Part shown: piece after piece, positions 19,724-27,314 of the stretch | How the letters are laid out: each line of letters opens with the position of its first letter | How positions within the stretch are numbered: position 1 is the stretch's first letter | NCBI GenBank assembly: GCA_015061775.1 | Contig: SUVY01000008.1 | Span: forward strand, 1 to 61,910 | Length of the DNA stretch: 61,910 nucleotides | Reading direction: 5' to 3' | Source of the DNA: Lentisphaerota bacterium | GTDB lineage: Bacteria; Verrucomicrobiota; Lentisphaeria; Victivallales; Victivallaceae | Position numbers and translations under genes: made by a program | Notes under the pieces: model-generated | What the model was told of the DNA's origin: nothing | The model's database searches: none | Seen by the model: only the letters and a program-made list of their open reading frames with translations

Positions 19724-19752
19724 AATATACAACACTTTTTGAAATTTGCAAA
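19724..19752 (-). promoter_or_regulatory. Sigma70-type promoter upstream of the RNA and repeat-protein operon
   Basis: TTTGCA/TTGCAA (19746-19752) and TATATT (19724-19729) are 16-17 bases apart on the minus strand. It is the nearest strong promoter for 19366-18636 and could also read through the candidate RNA. Confidence 0.5.
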
Positions 19753-19812
19753 CAGCTTAAATATTTTCTTTTTTTTCGGTGAGTACTGCATTTATATATG
19801 CATATAAAGAGA

Positions 19813-19846
19813 TAAAAAAATCCAGATGATTTTTTTATCACCTGGA
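19813..19846 (-). terminator. Intrinsic terminator, minus strand
   Basis: A ten-pair stem (TCCAGGTGAT with ATCATCTGGA, one G-U pair) is followed on the minus strand by seven U. It would end a transcript from the lipoprotein gene at 20357-20767 after the composite repeat. Confidence 0.7.
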
Positions 19847-19919
19847 GCTATTATCTGTATTTGGCTGAAACGGAATATGTATATTCTTTATTCCAGCAGG
19901 ATTTTCAGATTTTATTTTT

Positions 19920-20356
19920 TGGGGGCTCGCTTTACTGTGTAATGCTTGCTTTTTTTGGGTCGCCTCGCGGGAGTTTTTCTTGATATCACTCACGCTTCGC
20001 GCTTGTGGTATGACAGATTTGATTATGCGTGGTGTTGTTGGAATATTTTTTGATATCACTCGCGCTTCGCGCTTGTGGTATGGCAGATTCGATTATGCGT
20101 GGTGTTGTTGGAATATTTTTTGATATCACTCGCGCTTCGCGCTTGTGATATGGCAGCCTCGCTTGCGCTTCGCGCGGCGCTCGCATCGTGCTGCGGTGGG
20201 CGGTTTTGCTTTGCAAAACTGCGCCGGAACGTATTTGCGCTTCGCGCTCGTTCTTTGGTTCAGCCTCGCTTGCGTTGCAAGCTCGGTTTTGGTGGGAAAC
20301 CTTTGTTGTAACAAAGGTTCTCCCCCCAAGCCCCCTTTCCAAAGAACTTTATGTAC
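19920..20356 (+). repeat. Composite repeat element, copy A
   Basis: Left to right: three starts of a 70-bp tandem unit with TGATATCACT at 19981, 20051 and 20121, each holding a nested hairpin (ATATCAC..GCGC..GCGC..GTGATAT-like); then GCCTCGCTTGCGCTTCGCGC and a TTTTGC/GCAAAA hairpin; then GCTTGC/GCAAGC; then the hairpin AACCTTTGTT-gt-AACAAAGGTT (20298-20319); a C-rich tract; and CAAAGAACTTTATGTACTTA, which ends at the stop codon of the lipoprotein gene on the minus strand. Copies B and C repeat this order. Confidence 0.8.
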
Positions 20357-20767
20357 TTATTTGGTGGATTTTTTCGGTGTTGCCGTTTTCTTTTTAGCCG
20401 CCGCCTTCTTCTTCGCCTCCGCCTGCGCCACCTTCAGCTCCGCAGCATTACGGCGAACTCCAACCGTACTGTGACGGGTATAGAAATTGTTTCCCCAGCC
20501 AATGAGTTTGCCGTTCTCAAACACCAGCGGCATACACTCATCTCTCGTCGTAAGTCCATCCATCCACACTGACTCAACGAAATAAAACCATACATCCGGT
20601 TTGCAATATGCCTCATCTTCCACCGGACGTCCCATCACCTCAAGCACCTGCGCCTTTGTCATCCCAACCCGCAGATTCTTGGAATTCTCGATATTCTTCG
20701 CCGCCGTACATCCGGCAAACAGCAGCATGACCGCGATCGCCGCAAACAATGAATAGCTCTTTTTCAT
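20357..20767 (-). CDS. Lipoprotein with BamE/SmpA-like domain
   Basis: From ATG 20767 (GGGGGA six bases upstream) the product has 136 residues. The signal peptide ends LLFAGC (lipidated Cys20). The domain NLRVGMTKAQVLEVMGRPVEDE is the hallmark of BamE/SmpA-OmlA and DUF3192 lipoproteins. The C-terminal third is Lys/Ala-rich. It is probably anchored in the outer membrane or facing the periplasm. BamE itself acts in outer-membrane protein assembly, but many paralogues do not, so I give no symbol. A 48-base upstream extension lacks support. Its stop codon is the boundary of composite repeat A. Confidence 0.75.
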   Translation of the reverse strand: MKKSYSLFAAIAVMLLFAGCTAAKNIENSKNLRVGMTKAQVLEVMGRPVEDEAYCKPDVWFYFVESVWMDGLTTRDECMPLVFENGKLIGWGNNFYTRHSTVGVRRNAAELKVAQAEAKKKAAAKKKTATPKKSTK

Positions 20768-20861
20768 AACGTCCCCCATTAAGGATTGTTTTAAATGCAA
20801 AAACGTACCGCACACCTTTTGACCTCAAGATGCACGGTACGGATTTGATGCGTTGTAACGA

Positions 20862-21020
20862 TTACTCCGCAGGAGCAAAATCGTCTTTGCCAACTCCGCA
20901 ATCCGGGCAGCACCAATCATCCGGAAGCTTCTCAAACGGAGTTCCCGGCTCGATTCCATTGGCGGGATCGCCCTTCTCAGGATCATAGACATAACCGCAG
21001 ATGTTGCAAACGTACTTCAT
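20862..21020 (-). CDS. Rubredoxin
   Basis: This 52-residue protein begins [14 protein letters not shown] and ends with [11 protein letters not shown]. Cysteines 5, 8, 38 and 41 form the Fe(Cys)4 site; Cys37 is an extra, adjacent cysteine. It carries electrons to flavodiiron proteins and superoxide reductase in the cytoplasm. AAGGAG lies eleven bases upstream. It is 41 bases downstream of the flavodiiron gene and closes the perR-dfx-fprA operon. Confidence 0.95.
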   Translation of the reverse strand: MKYVCNICGYVYDPEKGDPANGIEPGTPFEKLPDDWCCPDCGVGKDDFAPAE

Positions 21021-21061
21021 TTTTTCTTCTCCTTAGTTTATTGTAGGGGTTGTTTAGGGTT

Positions 21062-22273
21062 TTATTTGCACTTTTCAAGCAGATTTTCCGCCAGACGCTT
21101 TCCGGCATCGCGGATCGCCTTCAGCTCTTCGGCATTGGGCATATATTTGACCTGTATGAATTTTTCAGGCTGCTCAACTCCCATTGCTTCGAGTTCGGCT
21201 GATATCTGTTTGGCTCCCTCTCCGCTCCATCCGCAGGAGCCGAATGCAAAGCCTATCTTGTTCTTGGGACGCAGTCCTTTGATATAGCAGAGCGCATCTG
21301 CCATCGCTGGATACATCTGGTTGTTCATCGTCGGAGCTCCGAACGCGATCAAACCGCTGTAAGCCACATGGGTCATGATACTGCTGCGGTCATTTTCCGC
21401 AAGGTCAGCAAGATGCACCTCTACTCCAGCGCTGCGGACCCCCTCGGCAAATGCTGTCGCCAGCTTCTCAGTTGCGTGCCACATCGTCGAGTATGCCACC
21501 AATGCGCGCGGACGCGGTTTCTGCTCGGCAAACTCACGGTAAAGGCCGAGTATCCAGTTGATGTCTTCAGCAGTCCTCCACAGCGGACCGTGGTCAGGAA
21601 GCACCATCCGGATATCCAGGTTGAACCCCGGAAGCGCATCCAGCAGGTCGATCACCTTTCCAGCCTGCAGATTGATGATATTGGCGAAGTATTTTCTTGC
21701 CTCATATTCCAGCAGGCTCTTATCATACTCATCCGCCCACATCATGCTTCCGGCGAGGTGCATTCCGAACGCATCCTGGCTGAACAGCACTTTGTCGGCG
21801 TCATAGTAGGTCACCATACTGTCCGGCCAATGGAGCATCTTGGTATCGACAAAAGCAAGATTTCCTTTGCCTATCGAAACAGTATCTCCGGTCTTGACCG
21901 CAGTCACCCCCATATCTCCATAGTAGGCGGCGAGAGTTTTCGCTCCGGCGACTGAGGCAAAAATCTTTTCGGGTTTGACACGCGACACCACCTCGGGAAG
22001 CCCTCCTGAGTGGTCAGGCTCGGAGTGATTTGACACGATATAATCGATCTTCTCCGGATCTATCACCGATGCCACGCGGTCAAGCATCTCTTTGGCAAAC
22101 GGTCCCTTGACCGCATCGATAAGCGTGACTTTCTCATCGATGATAAGAAAGGCGTTATAACTTGATCCGCGCTCAGTAAGATATCCGTGAAAATTTCTCA
22201 CGTTCCAATCTGCGGCTCCGACCCACCAGACGTGCTCGGAAACCTGCACTGCCCCAAAAACAGTATCGCTCAT
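21062..22273 (-). CDS. Flavodiiron protein (rubredoxin:oxygen/NO oxidoreductase)
   Basis: The 403-residue protein has a metallo-beta-lactamase-like diiron domain with H83, E85, D87 and H88 in NHSEPDHSG, H148 (MLHWPDSM), D167 and H228 (LPDHGPLW), and a C-terminal flavodoxin domain from about 255 with the FMN loop YSTMWHATEKLA. It reduces oxygen to water (or NO to N2O) with electrons from the rubredoxin next door. It has no fused rubredoxin or flavin-reductase domain, so it is a class A enzyme. It starts six bases after the desulfoferrodoxin stop. Confidence 0.96.
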   Translation of the reverse strand: MSDTVFGAVQVSEHVWWVGAADWNVRNFHGYLTERGSSYNAFLIIDEKVTLIDAVKGPFAKEMLDRVASVIDPEKIDYIVSNHSEPDHSGGLPEVVSRVKPEKIFASVAGAKTLAAYYGDMGVTAVKTGDTVSIGKGNLAFVDTKMLHWPDSMVTYYDADKVLFSQDAFGMHLAGSMMWADEYDKSLLEYEARKYFANIINLQAGKVIDLLDALPGFNLDIRMVLPDHGPLWRTAEDINWILGLYREFAEQKPRPRALVAYSTMWHATEKLATAFAEGVRSAGVEVHLADLAENDRSSIMTHVAYSGLIAFGAPTMNNQMYPAMADALCYIKGLRPKNKIGFAFGSCGWSGEGAKQISAELEAMGVEQPEKFIQVKYMPNAEELKAIRDAGKRLAENLLEKCK

Positions 22274-22279
22274 TTTTAT

Positions 22280-22654
22280 TTATTTACTCCATAGACCATG
22301 TAAATTACAATACTCTCTTACTTTGAGAGTATCACTGTAAGGCACATCGAAGCAGGCTTCGGGAGCGTCTCCCGGAGCAAGTTCCTTCCGGAAAACTTTT
22401 CCTTCAGAAACGACTTCGATCCACATAATATAGTGTTCTTCTGTCATCGGATGGGCAACGCTGCCCACGGTGACCTTTATTCCGCTGCCGCACTGTTCGA
22501 CCACAGGAACGTGCTTCTCTTTTGCTCCGTCCGAGGTATTCTCTTTCATGACCGTCATCGGCTCTCCGCAGCAGACGGGAGTCGCTCCGGGATTGAGCAC
22601 TTCGACCACAAGTCCGCACTCTTTGCAGCGCAAAATCATTCTCTTTTCTGTCAT
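22280..22654 (-). CDS. dfx: Desulfoferrodoxin (2Fe superoxide reductase)
   Basis: The 124-residue protein has the N-terminal desulforedoxin FeCys4 site (C10, C13, C28, C29) and the superoxide reductase centre: E46-K47-H48 in EKHVPV, H68, H74, C116 and H119. It converts superoxide to peroxide without making oxygen, with electrons from rubredoxin. It begins three bases after the perR stop. All ligands are present. Confidence 0.96.
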   Translation of the reverse strand: MTEKRMILRCKECGLVVEVLNPGATPVCCGEPMTVMKENTSDGAKEKHVPVVEQCGSGIKVTVGSVAHPMTEEHYIMWIEVVSEGKVFRKELAPGDAPEACFDVPYSDTLKVREYCNLHGLWSK

Positions 22655-22657
22655 AGT

Positions 22658-23056
22658 TTATTTCTCCTCTTTGTTCTGGTTGGAACGGCATTTGCCGCAA
22701 ACCCCCGTAAACTCGACCTGATACCCTGAGCAGCCGTGGCGGGCGGCGGCGGCGGCAAGCTCTCCGAAAAGAGCGTCAAGGCGTTCAGCCGGAATATCTC
22801 CCACAGCTCCGCAGCTGCAGCAGCGGCGGTGAAAATGCGGAGTAAGATCTCCGTCAAAACGGCGCAATCTGTCCGACAGCTCAAGTTTGCGGATTATACC
22901 CGCGGCTGAGAGCTGTTCAAGGTTGCGGTAAACCGTTCCGATGCTGATTTTGGGCATACGCACGCGCAGGCTCTTATAGATATCTTCTGCGGTCGGGTGG
23001 CTCGTTACGCTCCGCAGCTCGCTCAATATAGCATCTCTCTGTACTGACCGGTTCAT
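22658..23056 (-). CDS. perR: Fur-family peroxide regulator, PerR-like
   Basis: The 132-residue repressor has the winged-helix segment (PTAEDIYKSL, SIGTVYRNLEQL), a regulatory site with H20, D68, H74, H76 and D87 in the pattern RFDGDLTPHFHRRC, and two structural zinc CxxC pairs. This residue set is that of PerR rather than Fur. Position as first gene of an oxygen-defence operon supports the role. I prefer ATG 23056, with GGAAG eight bases upstream, over ATG 23071, which lacks a site. It likely controls its own operon. Confidence 0.85.
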   Translation of the reverse strand: MNRSVQRDAILSELRSVTSHPTAEDIYKSLRVRMPKISIGTVYRNLEQLSAAGIIRKLELSDRLRRFDGDLTPHFHRRCCSCGAVGDIPAERLDALFGELAAAAARHGCSGYQVEFTGVCGKCRSNQNKEEK

Positions 23057-23100
23057 CTTTTGACTTCCCATTTTCTGTTTTTATTTATCCCTCACTCTTC

Positions 23101-23129
23101 AATATAATACTCCATTTGCGATTTATCAA
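23101..23129 (-). promoter_or_regulatory. Promoter of the perR-dfx-fprA-rubredoxin operon
   Basis: TTGATA (23124-23129) and TATATT (23101-23106) on the minus strand with a 17-base spacer. Confidence 0.7.
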
Positions 23130-23147
23130 GTCCCCTTGAGACAAAAA

Positions 23148-23162
23148 GAGTAATTATTATCA
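23148..23162. promoter_or_regulatory. Possible Fur/Per box
   Basis: TGATAAT-A-ATTACTC (minus strand) matches one half of the 7-1-7 Fur/Per palindrome fully and the other in four of seven bases. It lies about 20 bp upstream of the -35 hexamer, so repression from here alone would be unusual. Confidence 0.3.
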
Positions 23163-23248
23163 CTTTTTACTGTTTTTCTGCTGCCGACTAACAGGAGCGG
23201 CAGTTTGAAGAAGGCTCTGTTCCCGCCATAAGGTAGGTAAAAGTAAAT

Positions 23249-23346
23249 AAAAAAGTTTTTCCGCTTTTCTTGAAAGGGAGAGAGGGGCGCGGGGAGAGAG
23301 GGAAAACTTCTTTTCTCGCGAAAAGAAGTTTTCCCTCTCTCCCCGC
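23249..23346 (-). repeat. Palindromic repeat family 1, copy 3
   Basis: Perfect 26-bp arms at 23289-23314 and 23321-23346 enclose CTCGCG. The conserved tail (TTCAAGAAAAGCGG, C-rich tract) lies on the left, so this copy is inverted relative to the other three. It separates the divergent perR and argD promoters. Confidence 0.85.
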
Positions 23347-23403
23347 ATCATCTCCCCATATCAGGAACAAAGCGTTGAAGAAAACACAAAAAGGGCGAAA
23401 ATA

Positions 23404-23432
23404 TTTGCAATTTGAAAAAAGTGCGCTATATT
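23404..23432 (+). promoter_or_regulatory. argD promoter
   Basis: TTTGCA/TTGCAA at 23404-23410 and TATATT at 23427-23432, spacer 16-17. A CCGG..CCGG hairpin follows in the leader. Confidence 0.6.
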
Positions 23433-23500
23433 ATACATTTTCCGGTATTGTCTTGCCGGATAAAGTGTATTATTTCTGTATAAAATAAATGGAGTTTAAA

Positions 23501-24694
23501 ATGAGCGCACTTTATGACAAAACCGTCGAACGGTTCAGCAAGTATGTCGTTCCCACCTATGCACCGAAACAGCTCTTCGTCCGTGGAGAGGGTGCGCGCC
23601 TGTGGGATGACGAAGAGCGCGAATTTCTTGATTTTGCTTCCGGAATCTCGGTCTGCAACGTCGGACATTGCAACAAAAGGGTCGCAGCGGCTATTGCTGA
23701 GCAGAGCCTTAAACTGGTGCACATCTCCAATCTCTACTATAACGAGCTCATGCCGCGTCTGGCGGAAAAACTGATAACCGAATCGTTTCCGGGAAAGGTT
23801 TTTTTCAGCAACTCCGGAGCCGAAGCCAACGAGGGAATGATCAAACTTGCCCGCAAGTACGGAAACGCGACCGGCGGACGCAATACCATCATATCCATGA
23901 ATGATTCGTTCCACGGCAGAACGCTTGCCACGCTTGCGGCGACCGGACGCTCCAAATACCGCAAGGGATTTGAGCCGGATGTTCCCGGCTTCAAACAGGT
24001 TCCGTTCAACGACATCGAGGCGTTGAAAGCGGCGGTGACTCCGGACGTATGTGCGGTCATGCTTGAGATGGTGCAGGGAGAGGGAGGAATCCTTCCGGCA
24101 GATCCCGAATACCTCAAGCAGGTGAGAGCTCTCTGCGACGAGAAAGATATCCTCATGCTCTGCGATGAAGTGCAGTGCGGAATGGGCCGTATCGGAACCC
24201 GCTTTGCCTACCAGAGCTTCGGAGTGATTCCAGACGCGATATCCATGGCAAAAGCGATCGCCAACGGTTATCCGATGGGCGGATTTATAGTGCGCGACAA
24301 GTTCGCCGATGTTCTTACTGTCGGAACACATGCTTCCACTTTCGGAGGAACTCCGCTTGCCTGCGCCGCCGCGCTGGCTGTTCAGGAGTGCTTCGACCAG
24401 GATGGAGTGCTGGAAAACTGCCGCACGATCGGAGCTTATCTGATGGATAAACTTGCAGAAGTCGGCAAGAAATACAAATGTGTCCAATGCGTGCGCGGCA
24501 AGGGTCTGATGATAGGAGTCGTCCTTGACCGTCCTGCCGCCGAGCTGCACGGACTGCTTTTGAAAGAGAGACTTGTAACGCTGACTGCCGGAGAGACTGT
24601 GCTGAGACTTCTTCCTCCGCTGGTCATCACAAAAGAGGACGCGGATTTTGCGATCGAAAAGATCGACAAGTGCCTCGCTCTGATAGACAAATAA
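23501..24694 (+). CDS. argD: Acetylornithine aminotransferase
   Basis: The 397-residue class III PLP aminotransferase converts N-acetylglutamate semialdehyde to N-acetylornithine. It has FFSNSGAEANEGMIKLARK, the SFHGRTLATLAATG segment, LCDEVQCGMGR, and the PLP lysine in SMAKAIANGYPMGG. ATG 23501 has GGAG eight bases upstream; an earlier ATG at 23489 contains that site and is rejected. argF follows 15 bases later. The family also includes succinylornithine and ornithine-type aminotransferases, but pairing with argF supports arginine synthesis. Confidence 0.93.
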   Translation: MSALYDKTVERFSKYVVPTYAPKQLFVRGEGARLWDDEEREFLDFASGISVCNVGHCNKRVAAAIAEQSLKLVHISNLYYNELMPRLAEKLITESFPGKVFFSNSGAEANEGMIKLARKYGNATGGRNTIISMNDSFHGRTLATLAATGRSKYRKGFEPDVPGFKQVPFNDIEALKAAVTPDVCAVMLEMVQGEGGILPADPEYLKQVRALCDEKDILMLCDEVQCGMGRIGTRFAYQSFGVIPDAISMAKAIANGYPMGGFIVRDKFADVLTVGTHASTFGGTPLACAAALAVQECFDQDGVLENCRTIGAYLMDKLAEVGKKYKCVQCVRGKGLMIGVVLDRPAAELHGLLLKERLVTLTAGETVLRLLPPLVITKEDADFAIEKIDKCLALIDK

Positions 24695-24709
24695 TCCAAG
24701 GAGTATTTT

Positions 24710-25612
24710 ATGAATAAAGACTTGCTTACTTTGCGTGATATCACGCTTGAAGATTGGGAAAACATCTACGATCTTGCCTGTAAACTCAAGAAAGACCGTC
24801 CTGTGCTCAACAGCAACGTGCTTGCGGGAAAGAGCATCGGACTTATATTCGCCAAATCCTCCACCCGTACCAGAGTGTCATTCGAGGTGGGCGTAAGCGA
24901 ACTCGGAGGCAACAGCCTCTACCTTGACCAGAGCAAAATGCAGGTCGGCAGAGGTGAGACCATCGCCGACACAGCGAAAGTTCTGAGCCGTTACCTGCAC
25001 GGAATCGTTATCCGTACATTCAGCCATGCCGGAGTTGAAGAGCTGGCGCGTGAGGCGAAGTGTCCGGTGATCAATGCGCTGACAGATGAGTTCCATCCGT
25101 GCCAGATACTGGCTGATCTGATGACGATCAGAGAGTACTCCGGAACCGACGGAGAGAAGGTGAAGATGGTCTTTGCCGGAGACGGAAAGAGCAACATTGC
25201 GAACTCGCTTGTGCTTGCGGCTAAACTTACCGGAATGCAGTTGGTCATCACCTCTCCTGAGAGTGTGGGAATGACCGAAGAGCTGGCTGCCGGAGCTCCC
25301 AACGTGACGTGGGATCCGGATCCGGTGCGTGCATCGAAGGACGCCGACTACTTCTACACCGACGTGTGGGTGAGCATGGGATTTGAGGAAGAGCGTGCTG
25401 AGCGCATGAAGATATTCCAGCCCTACCAGGTGAACAGAAGACTCTTTGATGTGGCGAAGAAGGATGCGAAATTCCTGCACTGCCTGCCGGCGCACCGCGG
25501 GGAAGAGGTTTCAGCGGAGATCATGGATTCGGATGCCTCTATCGTGTTCGACGAGGCAGAAAACCGTCTGCATGTGCAGAAGGCGGTCATGAGTATGCTG
25601 TTCACAAAATAA
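24710..25612 (+). CDS. argF: Ornithine carbamoyltransferase
   Basis: The 300-residue enzyme makes citrulline from ornithine and carbamoyl phosphate. It has the carbamoyl-phosphate motif SSTRTR, the HPCQILADLMT segment and the ornithine-loop HCLPAHRGEE. AAGGAG is seven bases before the ATG. It ends in an intrinsic terminator that lies against the start of mntP. Confidence 0.96.
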   Translation: MNKDLLTLRDITLEDWENIYDLACKLKKDRPVLNSNVLAGKSIGLIFAKSSTRTRVSFEVGVSELGGNSLYLDQSKMQVGRGETIADTAKVLSRYLHGIVIRTFSHAGVEELAREAKCPVINALTDEFHPCQILADLMTIREYSGTDGEKVKMVFAGDGKSNIANSLVLAAKLTGMQLVITSPESVGMTEELAAGAPNVTWDPDPVRASKDADYFYTDVWVSMGFEEERAERMKIFQPYQVNRRLFDVAKKDAKFLHCLPAHRGEEVSAEIMDSDASIVFDEAENRLHVQKAVMSMLFTK

Positions 25613-25624
25613 AAACCAACAAAC

Positions 25625-25665
25625 AAAGGGCGGCGACATTGAAACAAGTGTGAGCCGCCCTTTTT
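25625..25665 (+). terminator. Intrinsic terminator of argDF
   Basis: AAAGGGCGGC pairs with GCCGCCCTTT, followed by a T-run. mntP begins only 15 bases further on, so mntP is either read through this site or started from within it. Confidence 0.85.
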
Positions 25666-25679
25666 CTATACCGGAAGCT

Positions 25680-26252
25680 ATGTCAATAATCGAGATATTG
25701 GGAATATCCTTTGCTGTGGCGATAGATGCGCTGGCGGTATCTATTGCTGGAACGCTGTGTGCAGACAGCAAACGTAAAGTGCGAAATGCCTGTAATGCGG
25801 CGTTGTTTTTCGGAGGTTTTCAAATACTGATGCCGGTATGCGGCTACTACTGTTCATCGTGGGTGGTCAAATATGCCGGGAGCTTCACTAACTGGATCGG
25901 CTTTGGACTGCTGGCGTTTGTGGGAACAAAAATGATAATCGACGGGATCAAGAACGGGGACGATGCAGAGGTATGTAAACTTGGGATGACGGATTTTTTT
26001 GCTCCTGGCAATCTGATACTGCCGGCGGTGGCGACGAGTATAGATGCGCTGGCGGTGGGGGCTGGGTTTGCGTTTGGAAAGATTGAGTTGTGGGCACCGG
26101 CGATATCAATGGGAGTAGTGACAGCGGTGGTATCCGGGGCTGGAGTGGTGCTGGGGAGTAAACTTAAAAGGCTTGCGGGGGAGCGGGTGATGCTGATGAT
26201 AGGCGGAGCGGTGCTCATCGCAATAGGCCTCAAACTGCTCCTGAGTACCTAA
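25680..26252 (+). CDS. mntP: Putative manganese efflux pump MntP
   Basis: The 190-residue protein has six hydrophobic segments in two homologous halves, each with the family Asp motif: AIDALAVS near the N terminus and SIDALAVG in the second half. It exports Mn(II) across the inner membrane. ATG 25680 follows the argF terminator; a GTG at 25650 would lie inside that hairpin and is rejected. No yybP-ykoY riboswitch is seen. The last two residues and the stop codon fall inside composite repeat B. Confidence 0.9.
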   Translation: MSIIEILGISFAVAIDALAVSIAGTLCADSKRKVRNACNAALFFGGFQILMPVCGYYCSSWVVKYAGSFTNWIGFGLLAFVGTKMIIDGIKNGDDAEVCKLGMTDFFAPGNLILPAVATSIDALAVGAGFAFGKIELWAPAISMGVVTAVVSGAGVVLGSKLKRLAGERVMLMIGGAVLIAIGLKLLLST

Positions 26253-26515
26253 AGTTCTTTGGAAGGGGGGCATGGGGGGAGAACCTTTGTTACAACAAAG
26301 GTTTCCCACCAGAACCGAGCTTGCAACGCAAGCGAGGCTAAAAAAAGAACGAGCGCGAAGCGCAAGTACGTCCGGCGCAGTTTTGCCGCAGGCAAAACCG
26401 CCCACCGCAGCACGCTACGAGCGACGCGCAAAGCGCAAGCGAGGCTATCAAAAAGCGAGCTTTGCCCCGCAAAGCGAGCCCTTATATACAGCAAACTTTA
26501 CGCAGTAAAGTGAGC
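26242..26515 (-). repeat. Composite repeat element, copy B (inverted)
   Basis: It starts within the 3' end of mntP (TGAGTACCTAAAGTTCTTTGG) and then carries a G-rich tract, the hairpin AACCTTTGTT-ac-AACAAAGGTT (26282-26303), and a series of small hairpins each framed by GAGC..GCGAG: GCTTGC/GCAAGC, GCGC/GCGC, TTTTGCC/GGCAAAA, GCTTTGC/GCAAAGC and ACTTTAC/GTAAAGT. It lacks the 60-70-bp tandem units of copies A and C. Confidence 0.8.
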
Positions 26516-26519
26516 ATTT

Positions 26520-26552
26520 TAAAATATAAAATATAAAATATAAAATATATTC
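26520..26552. repeat. AAAATAT simple repeat
   Basis: Four 8-9-base A/T units in tandem (AAAATATA type) between the two inverted composite repeats. Confidence 0.7.
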
Positions 26553-26594
26553 TCTGTGTTCAACTGGATTTCCTCCGGCGAAGCCGTAGTGTAA

Positions 26595-26640
26595 AAAATA
26601 ACCCCTGCGCTTGACCTGACGGTCTTCGCAGGGGTGTTTT
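26595..26640. terminator. Bidirectional intrinsic terminator
   Basis: ACCCCTGCG (26601-26609) pairs with CGCAGGGGT (26627-26635). An A-run lies on the left and a T-run on the right, so it can end transcripts from both mntP (+) and the cus-Dabb operon (-). Confidence 0.8.
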
Positions 26641-26667
26641 ATTATTTATTCTGATTTTGTTTTCTTT

Positions 26668-27005
26668 TTTGATATCACTCGCGCTTTCGCGCTTGTGATA
26701 TGGACGTATTATGTGTGATGGGTGTTTTTTTGATATCACTCGCGCTTTCGCGCTTGTGATATGGACGTATTATGTGTGATGGGTGTTTTTTTGATATCAC
26801 TCGCGCTTTCGCGCTTGTGATATGGCAGCCTCGCTTGCGCTTCGCGCGGCGCTCGCAGCGTGCTGCGGGGGGCGGTTTTGCCTGCGGCAAAACTGCGCCT
26901 TGGGGAATAGCCTCGCTTTACTGCGTAAAGCTCGGTATTGAGGGGAAAACTTTTTTGTAAAAAAGTTTCTCCCCTCAAACTCCCCTTACAAAAAACTTTA
27001 TGTAC
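26668..27005 (+). repeat. Composite repeat element, copy C
   Basis: A 61-bp unit starts with TGATATCAC at 26670, 26731 and 26792, each with the nested hairpin ATATCAC..GCGC..GCGC..GTGATAT. Then come GCCTCGCTTGCGCTTCGCGC, TTTTGCC/GGCAAAA, CTTTAC/GTAAAG, the hairpin AAACTTTTTT-gt-AAAAAAGTTT (26947-26968), a C-rich tract and AAAAAACTTTATGTACTTA, ending at the stop codon of the Dabb gene on the minus strand. Confidence 0.8.
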
Positions 27006-27311
27006 TTAGAGCTCGTAGTCGAGGCAGAGGCGCACTTCCGTGTACGGACGCACGTACCCATCCGCCGCCGCCACGTGCGCCGGATGAACAGCATACCCCT
27101 TCAGCGCCTCAGCACTCTCCAACGTCGAATCCAGCATCAAATCCGCATTGGAACTCGACAGCACTTTCTCGCAATTCACCTTTATTTCCACCAAACCCGG
27201 AACTACCCCCTTCAGCGCCTCAAGGTTCTCTTTGATTCCCTTCAGCACCTGGGCTTTCTTCTCTCCAGTGATCTCAGCTTTAAGTTTCCACAGTATTACA
27301 TGTTTGACCAT
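27006..27311 (-). CDS. Stress-responsive A/B barrel (Dabb) protein
   Basis: The 101-residue protein starts MVKHVILWKLK and has the Dabb pattern of a ferredoxin-like dimeric barrel: a long helix of about 20 residues after the first strand, then DLMLDSTLES and HPAHVAAADGYVRPY. Family members are small cytoplasmic proteins with mostly unknown substrates. It begins three bases after the cusA stop with an AAGGAGAG site, so it is the last gene of the metal-efflux operon. Its stop codon is the boundary of composite repeat C. Confidence 0.88.
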   Translation of the reverse strand: MVKHVILWKLKAEITGEKKAQVLKGIKENLEALKGVVPGLVEIKVNCEKVLSSSNADLMLDSTLESAEALKGYAVHPAHVAAADGYVRPYTEVRLCLDYEL

Positions 27312-27314
27312 TTT

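Noticed and set aside
19838-20342. Open frames across composite repeat A on the minus strand
   Set aside because: They translate repeats in several frames equally well and have no start signals.
25613-25680. Manganese riboswitch before mntP
   Set aside because: The only structure there is the argF terminator; the yybP-ykoY core is missing and the gap is too short.
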